From the NCBI GenBank assembly GCA_023426435.1, contig JAFAAS010000023.1, positions 1-64,000 on the forward strand: 64,000 nt of DNA. Direction: 5' to 3'. The notes beneath the pieces are model-generated. The model searched no databases. It was not told the DNA's origin and worked only from the letters and a program-made list of their open reading frames with translations. A program made the translations under genes and the position numbers. This DNA is from Verrucomicrobiota bacterium (GTDB taxonomy: Bacteria; Verrucomicrobiota; Verrucomicrobiia; Opitutales; Opitutaceae). This document shows positions 16,801 to 24,381 of this stretch, piece by piece (the stretch's first letter is position 1; each line of letters begins with the position of its first letter).

Positions 16801-17550
16801 CTGCTCGTCGTGTTCCCACTTCGGCAGCATGGCGCGAAGCATCGAAGAGCGGCGGGGGCCGATGACGGCGAACGCGCGATTGGGGACGACCTCGTTCGAT
16901 CCGGGCGCGAACACAAATGGCCTGACGAGCAACGCGAGTCGCAGCAGCGGGGCGTCGTCGAAGAACGTGTCGTCGAGCCAGAGGACGAGGACGTGCGAGT
17001 GACGTTCGACCGAAGGATCCGCCGTCGAGAAGACTTTCCGGCGATACCATTCGAAGCGCACGTCCATCGACAGCGGAGGCTTGCCGGCGTTGGAACCGAA
17101 GGGATGCGCCGGCGCGCGGCCCGGGTCGTTCCAGAGACGTGAAATCGATGTCTGGTTTTTAAGATCGCGTTGCTGCGCCCGGAGGGCCTGCTGGTTCGGC
17201 CATGGCAGACGGAGCACGCCGATGCGCTCGGCGTCTTCCGGCACGTAGCCGGAACGTCCCAACGCGGAGACGATGGCGTAGCGACTGCGAATGCGAACCT
17301 CGCGATCTTCGCTGTAATTCCCGCCCGGGACCATGACGGGCATCACGAGAAGGCCCTTCGGCGGCGGGGTCTTTTCCGGCGGCGACTCGCGGGCCTTCAC
17401 CTGCTCGCACAACGATGCGAGATCGGGGGGCGACGCGGAGAAGTCGAGATGGGGTGCGGGCGGGGAAACGCAGGCGTGAGCAGGCCTGGTTGCAAACGAT
17501 AGGATATTTGAGCGTGTATCCGCTATCCGGAGACACCACAGCTGCGGCAT
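13861..17550 (-). CDS. Large multi-pass membrane protein of unknown function (1229 residues)
   Basis: I do not recognise a named family. Residues 1-640 are soluble; inside them 488-575 is a well-ordered alpha/beta block (IGIVGSDVYDTLLILQALRQ ... LFFTTDLD ... WARNLIVVSSYG) that reads like part of a periplasmic-binding-protein-like ligand fold, preceded by another alpha/beta stretch with buried strands (HVLVLWLDD, AFAVIG, HIVLIS). One helix (643-660) follows, then about 200 charged, helical residues (680-860), then at least six more membrane segments (about 868-892, 915-935, 975-990, 1015-1042, 1105-1122, 1128-1150) and a hydrophobic C-terminal end. It is not a transporter type I know. ATG 17550 is assumed; no Shine-Dalgarno decides it. 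It is divergent from a 150-residue unknown gene across a perfect palindrome. Confidence 0.85.
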   Translation of the reverse strand: MPQLWCLRIADTRSNILSFATRPAHACVSPPAPHLDFSASPPDLASLCEQVKARESPPEKTPPPKGLLVMPVMVPGGNYSEDREVRIRSRYAIVSALGRSGYVPEDAERIGVLRLPWPNQQALRAQQRDLKNQTSISRLWNDPGRAPAHPFGSNAGKPPLSMDVRFEWYRRKVFSTADPSVERHSHVLVLWLDDTFFDDAPLLRLALLVRPFVFAPGSNEVVPNRAFAVIGPRRSSMLRAMLPKWEHDEQKPPPDDTSNLHPFTRSVLEHVDLYCATPSAMDEVLIGTEINPYKPPRSAVIEKLKAHAGFKSVRNFCATDAQLAHELFDELELRKAGVVQGKNHIVLISEWDSFFARMLSLTYGAELAIRKNAAKENEPRLTRAKYVESFTSRSPGPPRTPDNFHSFVYLRGLDGQTVASASAKENAGADRSATSPASGNRPSGAKEWEPDANRAEGHAQFDYLGRIGDRLAALQRSLQREQDARIAAIGIVGSDVYDTLLILQALRQRFSSALFFTTDLDVRVLSPRERDWARNLIVVSSYGLSLHSALQGDVAPFRDSTQTAQFAATLAALGHRALQNVETIPPRRFEIGNHHAIDLSVTENRRLSYPNIDPSVGEFGLHPPTEVDIHRDRKDHRSTRLRGAAISGAFLLIIATLLWKSLRRVTWQFWTYPAETLRYTEEDVGGPEGAFALVRSLRRKAATDDRAKTLLDLPAFTTLHRQIFRLDLKLDRIKRELGQAPEASEAKKSLRATERSLLWLRDHRMIELQDELLHRLNRAVSGDLAITAGLATASGVKTRSPWPRLQFLPSPRRAMRRWSERRTLDDFLRATQLIPSASRRSHPADIPALEAAEEARNASSHLFHLRMYRTVLWWLSVAAFFVLAVLLWRWIWRDTFELPWGEPFSLSSGISSWPATVVRAVVVALSVVFLIEIVFRLSETFHALTRAFRLSRPDTTAPAPPSRVSAQQIWFDQARPAPVLLAVIGVAAATIGYRHFLRAIRDASGEFTFRPYRGEIIAQVDFTILVMSIFGFIAVAFATIATAWLCRRFIDRLSASTTFYPEATRAHFSRQMGRLEDEYLDEWIDLQLIADLTEKVGRLVYYPAILFVLMMLARNTWWDAWTWPTSLLVIFGLNFLLALASVVILQHSAKEAKHRAEQSLAAKVRRIEAQIAPTSAQHSAARAQELLKEIRQLDRGAFVPFWENPVVGALFLSSGGTTLIQGLVWFLGR

Positions 17551-17592
17551 CGAAGAAAGTTCGATGATGCCCGTGAGCCGCGACGTGACGGA

Positions 17593-17606
17593 ACGTAAAT
17601 TTACGT
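17593..17606. promoter_or_regulatory. Perfect 14-bp palindrome in a divergent promoter region
   Basis: ACGTAAATTTACGT reads the same on both strands. It lies in the 103-base gap between the starts of the 1229-residue membrane protein gene (17550, leftward) and the 150-residue gene (17654, rightward). Its AT-rich core stands out from the G+C-rich surroundings. Position and symmetry fit an operator for a dimeric regulator controlling both genes; this is inference. Confidence 0.4.
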
Positions 17607-17653
17607 AGTCTTCCGGATGGAGATTCGGTGAGGCGGAGCGGACATGTTCGCGG

Positions 17654-18106
17654 ATGAGCGACCGGTCGATCGATTTTACCTGGGGCGAGACCGTGCGACG
17701 GATCGCGAATGAGTTCGATGAGCGGTTGGGATCGCCGGCGTCGGAGATCGTGACCTTCGAGTCGGTGCAACGCGCGATCGCCGTGGGGATCGTGATGCCG
17801 GGATCGTATGCGCGATTGCCGGTGTCGCTGCTGGTGGGAGCGAAGCCGAAGGGCGGGTCTGCGCGGACCCGGCGGGAAAAGGCGCAGCGGATTCAGGCGA
17901 GACGGGAAACGGGCGCGTGGCGCGAACTCGCGCGCGTTCACCGCGTGATCGTGCTGGGCGCGGTTCGCTGCGTGAACCGCGTTTACCTGTTACACGGAGT
18001 GGGAAACAAACTTTACGCGGTGCATGGCGTCGGGGCGGAGGACGTGCAGGACGAGCTGCGGGCGGACATGGATGCGATCGCGGAGCGTCTGACCGGCGGG
18101 GAATGA
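17654..18106 (+). CDS. Hypothetical basic cytosolic protein divergent from the 1229-residue gene
   Basis: 150 residues, family not recognised. It has no signal peptide or membrane helix. The N-terminal third is acidic and helical (WGETVRRIANEFDERLG), the middle holds a strongly basic patch (GAKPKGGSARTRREKAQRIQARRETG, about 59-85), and the C-terminal half looks like a small alpha/beta unit ending with an acidic helix (EDVQDELRADMDAIAERL). The basic patch could contact nucleic acid, but there is no recognisable helix-turn-helix. It is divergent from the large membrane protein gene and shares its promoter region, so a functional link or regulatory role is possible. Confidence 0.65.
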   Translation: MSDRSIDFTWGETVRRIANEFDERLGSPASEIVTFESVQRAIAVGIVMPGSYARLPVSLLVGAKPKGGSARTRREKAQRIQARRETGAWRELARVHRVIVLGAVRCVNRVYLLHGVGNKLYAVHGVGAEDVQDELRADMDAIAERLTGGE

Positions 18107-18167
18107 GCCGAGGATCCGCGCTGCGGCCTTTCGGTGAAGCAGTCGCAAAGCGGCGAACCAAGCGGGA

Positions 18168-18464
18168 ATGGCTGTGTCATCGCAGGAGCGCTCTTCACCC
18201 GTGAACACGTCACCCTCATATTCCCAACTGCGTCTTATGTCCGAAGACGATCTCGCGAAGGAACTTGCCGCGCGCGATCACGACGAGGCGACGCGCAGCG
18301 CGATCCAAAGCGAACTGATGCGGAGGATGGCGCGGGCGCGATCGCGGCCGAACTGGGTGCAATGGTTGACGTTGGGATTCGCGATTCTCGCCGCGATTCT
18401 GGCGGGCGTGGCGGCGATTCCGGCGATCGAAGGCGTGGGCGAGAGCCGGTGGTTCGATTTCTAG
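18168..18464 (+). CDS. Small single-pass membrane protein, hypothetical
   Basis: 98 residues. The N-terminal two thirds are charged and helical (LMSEDDLAKELAARDHDEATRSAIQSELMRRMARARSRPN) and the rest is one membrane helix (WLTLGFAILAAILAGVAAIPAI, about 69-90) with a short tail. The layout, a cytosolic acidic/basic helix followed by one helix, is common in small accessory subunits. It follows the 150-residue gene by about 60 bases on the same strand, so the two may form an operon. ATG 18168 is the longest start; ATG 18237 (MSEDDL) is a plausible alternative. No family recognised. Confidence 0.6.
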   Translation: MAVSSQERSSPVNTSPSYSQLRLMSEDDLAKELAARDHDEATRSAIQSELMRRMARARSRPNWVQWLTLGFAILAAILAGVAAIPAIEGVGESRWFDF

Positions 18465-18710
18465 GCCGCACGCCCGGGCGGCGAAGTGGCGTGTATCAGG
18501 GGAAGTTGGACGCTTCTTTCGGACGTTTGCGGCGAAGGAGGGATCGACGCGCGGTGCGGGCTCCGCGTAGCTGACGGGGCCGCTTTCAGCTCACGTTCGA
18601 GAACGCGGAAACGCTGCGAAGCGTTTCGGCGGGTTCGGCTTTGTCGTCCCCTGGGTCCGAAGTCCTGCGCGTCGAGCGTGCAGAAGATCGGGCCTGCAAA
18701 TCCCGAACAC

Positions 18711-19961
18711 ATGAACATGCATTCTTTTCCTTTCGAGGCCGCGCGTGGTATCCACGCTGTTGTTACGCTGGTGCCCGGTTTTCTTTCCTCGTGGCGAGCC
18801 GCCCGGTGGCCGGGGCTTGGAATCGCTTGTTGCGCGCTGGCGGTGGGAACGGCCACGGGCGCGGAGTTCGCGCCGCGCGTGGTGGTGGACGGACTGCATA
18901 ATCCACGCGGGATGACGTTTGGCGCGGATGGCGCGTTGTATATCGCGGAGGCCGGCCAGGTGGGCGTGCCGGGGGCGGACACTCCTTTCATCACCGTGCG
19001 CGGGGCGCCGTTGTATTATGGCGAGACGGGCGCGATCACGCGGTGGGAGCCGGGTTCTCGCAGCGAGGTGCTTTCCGGGCTGCCGATGCTTTATAATGTT
19101 GGCAGCGGCGAAATCACGGGGGTGCACGACGTCGGTTTCGATGCGAGCGGAAATCTTTATTACACGCTCGGCCTGGGGGCGGATCCGGCGCAACGCGTCG
19201 GTGCGGAGTTGAGCGGACTGGGTCATTTGATGCGTCTCCCGGCGGGCGGAACGACGCCGGAGCACGTCGCGGATGTGGCTGCTTACGAAGGAGCGAACAA
19301 TCCCGCGGGCGGGCCGATCGATTCGAATCCGTTCAAATTGAGCGTGCATGCGGGCGGCGTGCTCGTGGCGGATGCCGGGGCGAACGCGATTTTGAATGTG
19401 GGCTTCGACGGCACGATCGACGTCGTGAGCACGCTGTTGAATCTGCCGCCGGGCATTGATGCGGTGCCGACCTCGCTCGCGCTCAGCGACGTCGGAGACG
19501 TTTTTGTGAGCCAGTTGACGGGGTTTCCGTTTCCCGTGGGAGGCGCGGGGGTGTTTCGCGTCGACGACGCGGGGCTTTCGCTCGTCGGCGATGGCTTCAC
19601 CAATGTGATCGATCTGGCGTATGGGGCGGACGGCTGGCTTTACGTGCTCGAGTTTGCGCACAATGGGATGCTCTCGGGCGATTCGACGGGAGGATTGTGG
19701 CGGCTGAATCCGGACACGGGTTTCAAGGAACTGCTGATGACGGATGGTCTGGTCGCGCCGACGGCGCTCGCGTTCGATGACGACGGGATTCTCTACGTGG
19801 CGAATCGCGGGGTGATTCCGGGCCAGGGTGAAGTGTTGCGCTTTCAACCGGTGCCGGAGCCGGCGGTGACGGGAGCGATCGCGGCGCTTGGGTTGATCGC
19901 GTTTGTGTGGTGGCAGCGGCGCTCGCGCGGTATTCAGGCGAGCGAGAAAGCGGCCGGATAA
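18711..19961 (+). CDS. ScyD/ScyE-like exported protein with PEP-CTERM tail
   Basis: 416 residues from ATG 18711 (ATG 18717 is an alternative). An extended signal region ends near LGIACCALAVGTATGA. The mature part has NHL/SMP-type beta-propeller repeats (NPRGMTFGADGALYIAEAG, DVGFDASGNLYYTLG, ALSDVGDVFVSQ, LAYGADGWLYVLEFA, ALAFDDDGILYVANRG), the pattern of the ScyD/ScyE family, whose founding members in cyanobacteria are linked to scytonemin synthesis. The tail VPEPAVTGAIAALGLIAFVWWQRRSRG is a PEP-CTERM sorting signal: PEP motif, helix, basic end. No scytonemin genes are near, so the role here is unknown. The protein is probably exported and anchored or processed by an exosortase encoded elsewhere. 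Confidence 0.85.
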   Translation: MNMHSFPFEAARGIHAVVTLVPGFLSSWRAARWPGLGIACCALAVGTATGAEFAPRVVVDGLHNPRGMTFGADGALYIAEAGQVGVPGADTPFITVRGAPLYYGETGAITRWEPGSRSEVLSGLPMLYNVGSGEITGVHDVGFDASGNLYYTLGLGADPAQRVGAELSGLGHLMRLPAGGTTPEHVADVAAYEGANNPAGGPIDSNPFKLSVHAGGVLVADAGANAILNVGFDGTIDVVSTLLNLPPGIDAVPTSLALSDVGDVFVSQLTGFPFPVGGAGVFRVDDAGLSLVGDGFTNVIDLAYGADGWLYVLEFAHNGMLSGDSTGGLWRLNPDTGFKELLMTDGLVAPTALAFDDDGILYVANRGVIPGQGEVLRFQPVPEPAVTGAIAALGLIAFVWWQRRSRGIQASEKAAG

Positions 19962-20074
19962 TCCGCTCCGGCGGAACGGGTCGACTCGATCACGCGGCGG
20001 ATGTTTTTCGATCTGCCGTGTGATGGAGTCTTTGCGGATTGTGCGAGCGGCGGAAACGCGATTGATGGTGCCCG

Positions 20075-21181
20075 GTGGGTGTTGAAGGCCGGACAATCGG
20101 AGAAGCGATACGCGCGTTTATCGGCGCGGAGTTGCGCGATCTCGTCACGATTCAAAGAAGCGACCGGCCCTGGCAGATGCCGTTCGCGGCGGCGGCGAGC
20201 AATGCGTTGCCGTTGTTGGCCGGCGCGTATTTCGGCGAACTCGCGGACGGCGTGGTGGCGTCGCTCGGAGGCCTGGCGTTTCTTTATCTTCCTCTTCCTG
20301 CGGCGGGCGTGGGGCGGAGGGTGGGCGTCGTCGCGGCGTGTGCGCTGGGGCTGACGGTGTGTTATGCGTTGGGATTGATGAGCCAGCAGGCGCCACTGAT
20401 GCAGGGCGGGTTGTTGGCGGGAATTGCGTTTGTGACGACGCTGTTGAGGCGATGGGGCGCGCTCGGGCCGCCGGCGAGTTTGTTCTTCGTGATGGTGGCG
20501 GCGATTGGGGCTTACACGCCGGTGACGGGGATTGAAGCGGAACGCTTCGTGCAGTTGGTCGGGCTGGGTGGAGGGTGGGCGTGCGTGGTGGCGCTGGGTT
20601 ATGCCTTGCAGGCGCGAAGGCACGAGGAAAGCCGCCCTGGTGCGGCGGGCGCGCGGGCGAGAAATCCGTGGGTGATGTTCGATGCGGCCGTCATTGGAAC
20701 GTGTGTGGGCCTTTCGCTGATGGCGGCGCAGGCGTGGGAGGTGGAGCGGCCTTACTGGGTGCCGGTCGCGTGCGTGGCGGTTTTGCAGGGAGCGACGTTG
20801 CGCGCGGTGTGGTCGCGGCAGGTTCATCGTGTGATCGGCACAAGTATCGGACTTTTGGTGACGTGGGGATTGCTGTTGCTGCCGCTGGACAAGTGGTCGG
20901 TGGCGACGCTGATCCTGGTGCTCGTGTTTGTCGTCGAGGTGGCGGTGGTGAGGCACTATGCGTTTGCGGCGATCTTCATCACGCCGATGGCGATTTTGTT
21001 GGCGGAGGCGGCGACGTGGGGGCAGCCGGCGGACGGGACCGCGCTGATGTGGGCGCGGTTTTTGGATACGTGTCTCGGTGCGTTTGTCGGCTTCCTGGGA
21101 GGCGTCGCGTTGCACTGGAGCAGTCTTCATGAAACGGCGACGAAGCTGCTGACGCGACCGGCGGGGAAGTCGCGCGGCTGA
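20075..21181 (+). CDS. FUSC-family inner-membrane protein
   Basis: 368 residues with two blocks of membrane helices: about 35-150 (several short helices such as LGGLAFLYLPLPAAGVG and GLLAGIAFVTTLLRRWG) and about 215-350, the second containing the FUSC signature region (ERPYWVPVACVAVLQGATLRAVWSRQVHRVIGTSIG). The family includes fusaric acid and aromatic acid efflux proteins such as AaeB and the YccS group. It is shorter than AaeB and has little soluble domain. No partner AaeA or outer-membrane channel is adjacent, so the substrate cannot be guessed. The start is uncertain: GTG 20075 gives the longest frame, ATG 20177 is an alternative. Confidence 0.82.
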   Translation: MGVEGRTIGEAIRAFIGAELRDLVTIQRSDRPWQMPFAAAASNALPLLAGAYFGELADGVVASLGGLAFLYLPLPAAGVGRRVGVVAACALGLTVCYALGLMSQQAPLMQGGLLAGIAFVTTLLRRWGALGPPASLFFVMVAAIGAYTPVTGIEAERFVQLVGLGGGWACVVALGYALQARRHEESRPGAAGARARNPWVMFDAAVIGTCVGLSLMAAQAWEVERPYWVPVACVAVLQGATLRAVWSRQVHRVIGTSIGLLVTWGLLLLPLDKWSVATLILVLVFVVEVAVVRHYAFAAIFITPMAILLAEAATWGQPADGTALMWARFLDTCLGAFVGFLGGVALHWSSLHETATKLLTRPAGKSRG

Positions 21182-21246
21182 AGGGGCGCGGGAGGTCGGC
21201 GATTTATCGTGGAAGAAGGGAACTCCTTCCTGTCTGCTCTGCGCGA

Positions 21247-21465
21247 ATGGCTTCTCCCGATCCGCTTCATGGCATCACACTCGAGAAACTCCTGAATGAA
21301 CTCGTGGCTCAGTTTGGCTGGGAGGAGCTCGCGCGGCGGGTGCCGATTCGGTGTTTTCAGTTCGATCCGAGTATCAAATCGAGCCTGACGTTTTTGCGGA
21401 AAACGCCGTGGGCACGCGCGAAAGTTGAAGACATTTATGTGCGCTGGAAGATCACGGGGACCTGA
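21247..21465 (+). CDS. VF530 family (DUF2132) DNA-binding-like small protein
   Basis: 72 residues, the normal length of this family. Conserved blocks are easy to see: DPLHGITLEKLLNEL, FGWEELARRVPIRCF and the C-terminal SSLTFLRKTPWARAKVEDIY. The founding Vibrio fischeri member has a fold of four helices with DNA-binding-like topology, but the biological role is not established. It stands alone between the FUSC gene and a 160-bp repeat element. The start ATG 21247 has no strong Shine-Dalgarno. Confidence 0.9.
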   Translation: MASPDPLHGITLEKLLNELVAQFGWEELARRVPIRCFQFDPSIKSSLTFLRKTPWARAKVEDIYVRWKITGT

Positions 21466-21506
21466 GCGCGCGTGAGCGAATGGGCGGCTGGTCGCTGGAA
21501 TCCAGG

Positions 21507-21667
21507 TTAGAGCGTTTTCAGAAAAACGATAGGCCTTCAGGTGAACCACAGAGGCACAGAGGCACAGAGAGATCCCGTGGCCTTCCTCTGTGTGCTCGGT
21601 GCCTTCGTGGTTCAAATCGGATTTCCCGATTCGGCCAACGGCTATGACATTATTTAATATGCTATAG
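21507..21667 (+). repeat. 160-bp palindromic intergenic element, copy 1
   Basis: Begins TTAGAGCGTTTTCAGAAAAA, continues with an imperfect hairpin whose arms contain GTGAACCACAGAGGCACAGA and TGCCTTCGTGGTTCA, and ends GACATTATTTAATATGCTATAG. Copies with the same ends lie at 32313-32473 (same orientation) and 47506-47662 (inverted); a diverged core is at 36239-36316. It has no coding capacity. Constant ends, a hairpin core and dispersed placement fit a MITE or REP-type element moved by an enzyme encoded elsewhere. Confidence 0.8.
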
Positions 21668-21887
21668 CGCAGCCAGCCGGTCGCGATGTCGTGCTCGTTG
21701 TCCTCGCTCCAGGAATGCGTTTCGAAGATGAGCGTGAGCACGGGAGTGGGAGGGCTTGGGGCGGGGAATGATGAAGGAGAAGCGCGCGGCGTTGTCGGCT
21801 TTGAACCGGCGGGCTGGATCAATCATTTCGATTCGCGGCTGGCCGCGGGGCGGAACGTGCGCAGCGTGGGGCACGTTTGTTGTTTCG

Positions 21888-22481
21888 ATGAAAATCAAAT
21901 CTGCCGAATTCAAGAAGAGTGCGCCCGACCTGAGCCTGTGTCCGAATTGGAACTGGCCGGAATTTGCGTTCATTGGCCGATCGAATGTCGGGAAATCGAG
22001 CCTGATCAACGTGCTCGCGAGCCGGCGCGATTTGGCGAAGGTGTCGGCGACGCCGGGCAAGACGCGTTTGATGAATTTCTTTCTGATCGATGGGCGGTGG
22101 GTGCTCGTCGATCTGCCGGGCTACGGCTATGCGAAAGTGGGGCAGCAGCAGCGGGCGGAGTTCAACGAGGCGGTGGCCGATTATCTGTCGAAGCGGCCGA
22201 ATCTGCGGCAGGTGTTTGTGTTGATCGATTCGCGGCTGCCGCCGCAGGCGATCGATTTGGATTTTGTGCAGTGGTTGGAAAGTTGCGAGGTGCCGTATGC
22301 GCTCGTGTTCACGAAGACGGACAAGCAGTCGGTTTCGCAAACGCACGAGAAAGTGGATGCCTTCAAGCGCGCAATCTCGGCGTGGCGCGCGGAGTTGCCG
22401 CCGATCTTCCTGAGTTCGTCGAAGAATGGCACAGGTCGTGGAGACATCCTGGCGGCGATCGGCTCGCTGTTGCGGGCGTGA
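21888..22481 (+). CDS. engB: Ribosome biogenesis GTPase YihA/YsxC (EngB)
   Basis: 197 residues. The GTPase motifs are all present and ordered: G1 GRSNVGKSS (30-38), switch I TPGKTR (about 55-60), G3 DLPGYG (75-80), G4 TKTD (142-145) and G5 SSSKNGTG near the end. This family helps assemble the large ribosomal subunit and is usually essential. The start ATG 21888 gives the normal N-terminus, with the membrane-distal beta strand KSAEFKKSA. An in-frame extension upstream to about 21756 lacks family similarity. The gene converges on the flippase gene, with two bases between the stops. Confidence 0.94.
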   Translation: MKIKSAEFKKSAPDLSLCPNWNWPEFAFIGRSNVGKSSLINVLASRRDLAKVSATPGKTRLMNFFLIDGRWVLVDLPGYGYAKVGQQQRAEFNEAVADYLSKRPNLRQVFVLIDSRLPPQAIDLDFVQWLESCEVPYALVFTKTDKQSVSQTHEKVDAFKRAISAWRAELPPIFLSSSKNGTGRGDILAAIGSLLRA

Positions 22482-22482
22482 T

Positions 22483-23442
22483 TTAGCGGCGGAAAAGCGA
22501 GAACAGGCAGACAAGTCCTCCGACGAGCGCCCAGCTGACGGTGACCGCCCAGAAGACGAGGGCGAGCGTGGTGAGCTGCGGGCTGTGATCGCTGGCGAGG
22601 CCGAAGAGGGCGAGGATGGCGATCAGCGTCGTTTCGCGCACGCCGTGTCCGCCGATGCTGATCGGCAACGCAGCGGCGGCATATGCGGCGGCGGCGGCGC
22701 TCGCGATGGCGACGAGGCTGAGGGAAAGTCCCACGGCGCGGGCGAGCAGCCAGAGGGCGGTGAAGTCGAGCAGCCAGATGGAGACGCTGACGCCGATGGG
22801 AAGAAGGAGCGTGGCGAGTGGAAATTGGAAGGCTTGCGAGATGCGGCGCAGCGCGGCGGCGCGATTGGCGCCGAGAAAACGATGGGTGATTTTTTCCCAG
22901 CCATGACCGCGCGCGGCGCACCACCAAATGACCAACACGGCTACGAAGGCGCCGACGGTGCCGAGCCAAAGGGAGCGAAGCGGCGGACTTCCGTTGTGGG
23001 TGAGGAGATGGAAGCTGAGTCCGAGCGCAGCGAGTGCGAGCAGAGTCGCGAAGCCGAGCAGGCGATCGACGACGAGGCTGGCGGCGTTGCCGGCCTTGCG
23101 GTCGGGTGCGACGCGCCAGAGCCAGGCGAAGCGAACGGCGTCACCGGCGATGCCGCCCGGTAGAAAAGAGTTGTAGAAAAGACCGATCCAGAACGCGCGA
23201 TGAACGGCGAGCGCGGGAGGCTGGATGTCCTGTGCGCGGAGCAGGCGTTGCCAGCGCCAGGCTTGGAGCGGGTAAGTGAGGCCGGAGACGAAGGCCGCGC
23301 TGGCGATCGCGAGCGGATCGAGTTGGGCGAGGGCGGCGAAGTCGCTCCACGTGACATTGTGCGCCAACCACAACAAGGCGGCGAGGGAGAGGCCGTAACG
23401 CAGGACGTTCGCGACAAATTGGGACGACGGGCGACGAACCAC
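22483..23442 (-). CDS. Lysylphosphatidylglycerol synthetase/UPF0104 family flippase-like membrane protein
   Basis: 319 residues with about eight membrane helices. The pattern WRWQRLLRAQ after the second helix, FYNSFLPGGIAGDAVRFAWLWR (about 92-112) and PISIGGHGVRETTLIAILALFG in the last third are the marks of the LPG_synthase_TM (UPF0104, AglD-like) family. Members act as lipid flippases or accessory factors in lipid or glycan modification. It is divergent from a methyltransferase gene (start 23545), a context often seen in glycolipid or polyisoprenoid loci, though no glycosyltransferase lies here. Confidence 0.88.
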   Translation of the reverse strand: MVRRPSSQFVANVLRYGLSLAALLWLAHNVTWSDFAALAQLDPLAIASAAFVSGLTYPLQAWRWQRLLRAQDIQPPALAVHRAFWIGLFYNSFLPGGIAGDAVRFAWLWRVAPDRKAGNAASLVVDRLLGFATLLALAALGLSFHLLTHNGSPPLRSLWLGTVGAFVAVLVIWWCAARGHGWEKITHRFLGANRAAALRRISQAFQFPLATLLLPIGVSVSIWLLDFTALWLLARAVGLSLSLVAIASAAAAAYAAAALPISIGGHGVRETTLIAILALFGLASDHSPQLTTLALVFWAVTVSWALVGGLVCLFSLFRR

Positions 23443-23544
23443 GGCGCGTTGATGTCAAAGTGCGGGTTGTCCGCAACGTGGAATCCCTCGACGCCAGTTT
23501 TGCATCGCCAAGTCCCGACGGGTGGCAACAAGGGCATCGCGCGA

Positions 23545-24279
23545 ATGCACCCGGACGAATATCGCAAGCTGGCCGAGACGGAGGATCGGATGTGGTATTC
23601 GCGCGCGTTGAACCGGCGCGGCCTGTATTGGCTGGACCGGCTGTCGACGCCGGGGATGAGGCGCGTGCTCGATGCGGGCTGCGGAACGGGAGGATTCACG
23701 CGCTATGTGCAGGCGGCGGGCCGGCCGTGGGAGATCACGGGCCTGGATTTCTCGGAGCGGGCCTGTGCGTTGGCGAGAGAGCGGACGACGGCGCGGATTG
23801 TTCAAGGGTCGATTTTGGAGCTGCCCTTTGCCGATGCTGAGTTCGATGCGATCGCGGCGCTGGATGTGATTTGTCAGGTGGAGGACGGCGGCAAGGCGGT
23901 GAGCGAAGTGGTGCGATGTGTGCGGCCGGGCGGAGCGGTGTTGATCAATGTGCCGGCGTATCGATGGCTCTGGTCGTATCACGATGACCAATGCGAGACG
24001 AAGCATCGCTATACGTGCGGCGAGTTGCGGGCGCGGTGCATCGCGGCGGGATTGCGCGTGGAGTTCGCGACCTATGTGAATTTCGCGACGCTGCCCTTGT
24101 TGATCGGGCGGAGGAAAATCTTCCGGCCGAGAAATCCGACGAGTGACGTGCGATTGTATCCGGCGCCGGTCGAGGCGGTGCTGCGTGGAGTGACCTGGGT
24201 CGAGCATGCCTGGACGAGGCGTGGTTGGCGGTTGCCCGCGGGGAGCTCGGTGTTTGTGGCGGCGCGAAAGGCGGGTTGA
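23545..24279 (+). CDS. Class I SAM-dependent methyltransferase
   Basis: 244 residues. The N-terminus MHPDEYRKLAETEDRMWY, followed by motif I VLDAGCGTGGFTRY (about 41-54), an acidic loop (GLDFS) and ELPFADAEFDAIAALDVICQV (post-II/III region), matches the Methyltransf_11/25 group often found near polyprenyl-lipid genes. The sequence ends with a positively charged amphipathic region. The substrate is unknown. An in-frame ATG at 23452 would extend the protein by 31 residues into the divergent promoter; ATG 23545 fits the family N-terminus better. It is divergent from the flippase-like gene, which hints at a joint role in lipid-linked glycan work. Confidence 0.85.
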   Translation: MHPDEYRKLAETEDRMWYSRALNRRGLYWLDRLSTPGMRRVLDAGCGTGGFTRYVQAAGRPWEITGLDFSERACALARERTTARIVQGSILELPFADAEFDAIAALDVICQVEDGGKAVSEVVRCVRPGGAVLINVPAYRWLWSYHDDQCETKHRYTCGELRARCIAAGLRVEFATYVNFATLPLLIGRRKIFRPRNPTSDVRLYPAPVEAVLRGVTWVEHAWTRRGWRLPAGSSVFVAARKAG

Positions 24280-24381
24280 GGAAAGGGCGAGGCGGACGAC
24301 GGCGGAGGTTATTCACCGAGTCGACTAACGAGTGGCGCAGCGTCGGTTGACTCGCGAGCGAACCGCCGCGTGGTTGTGGGA

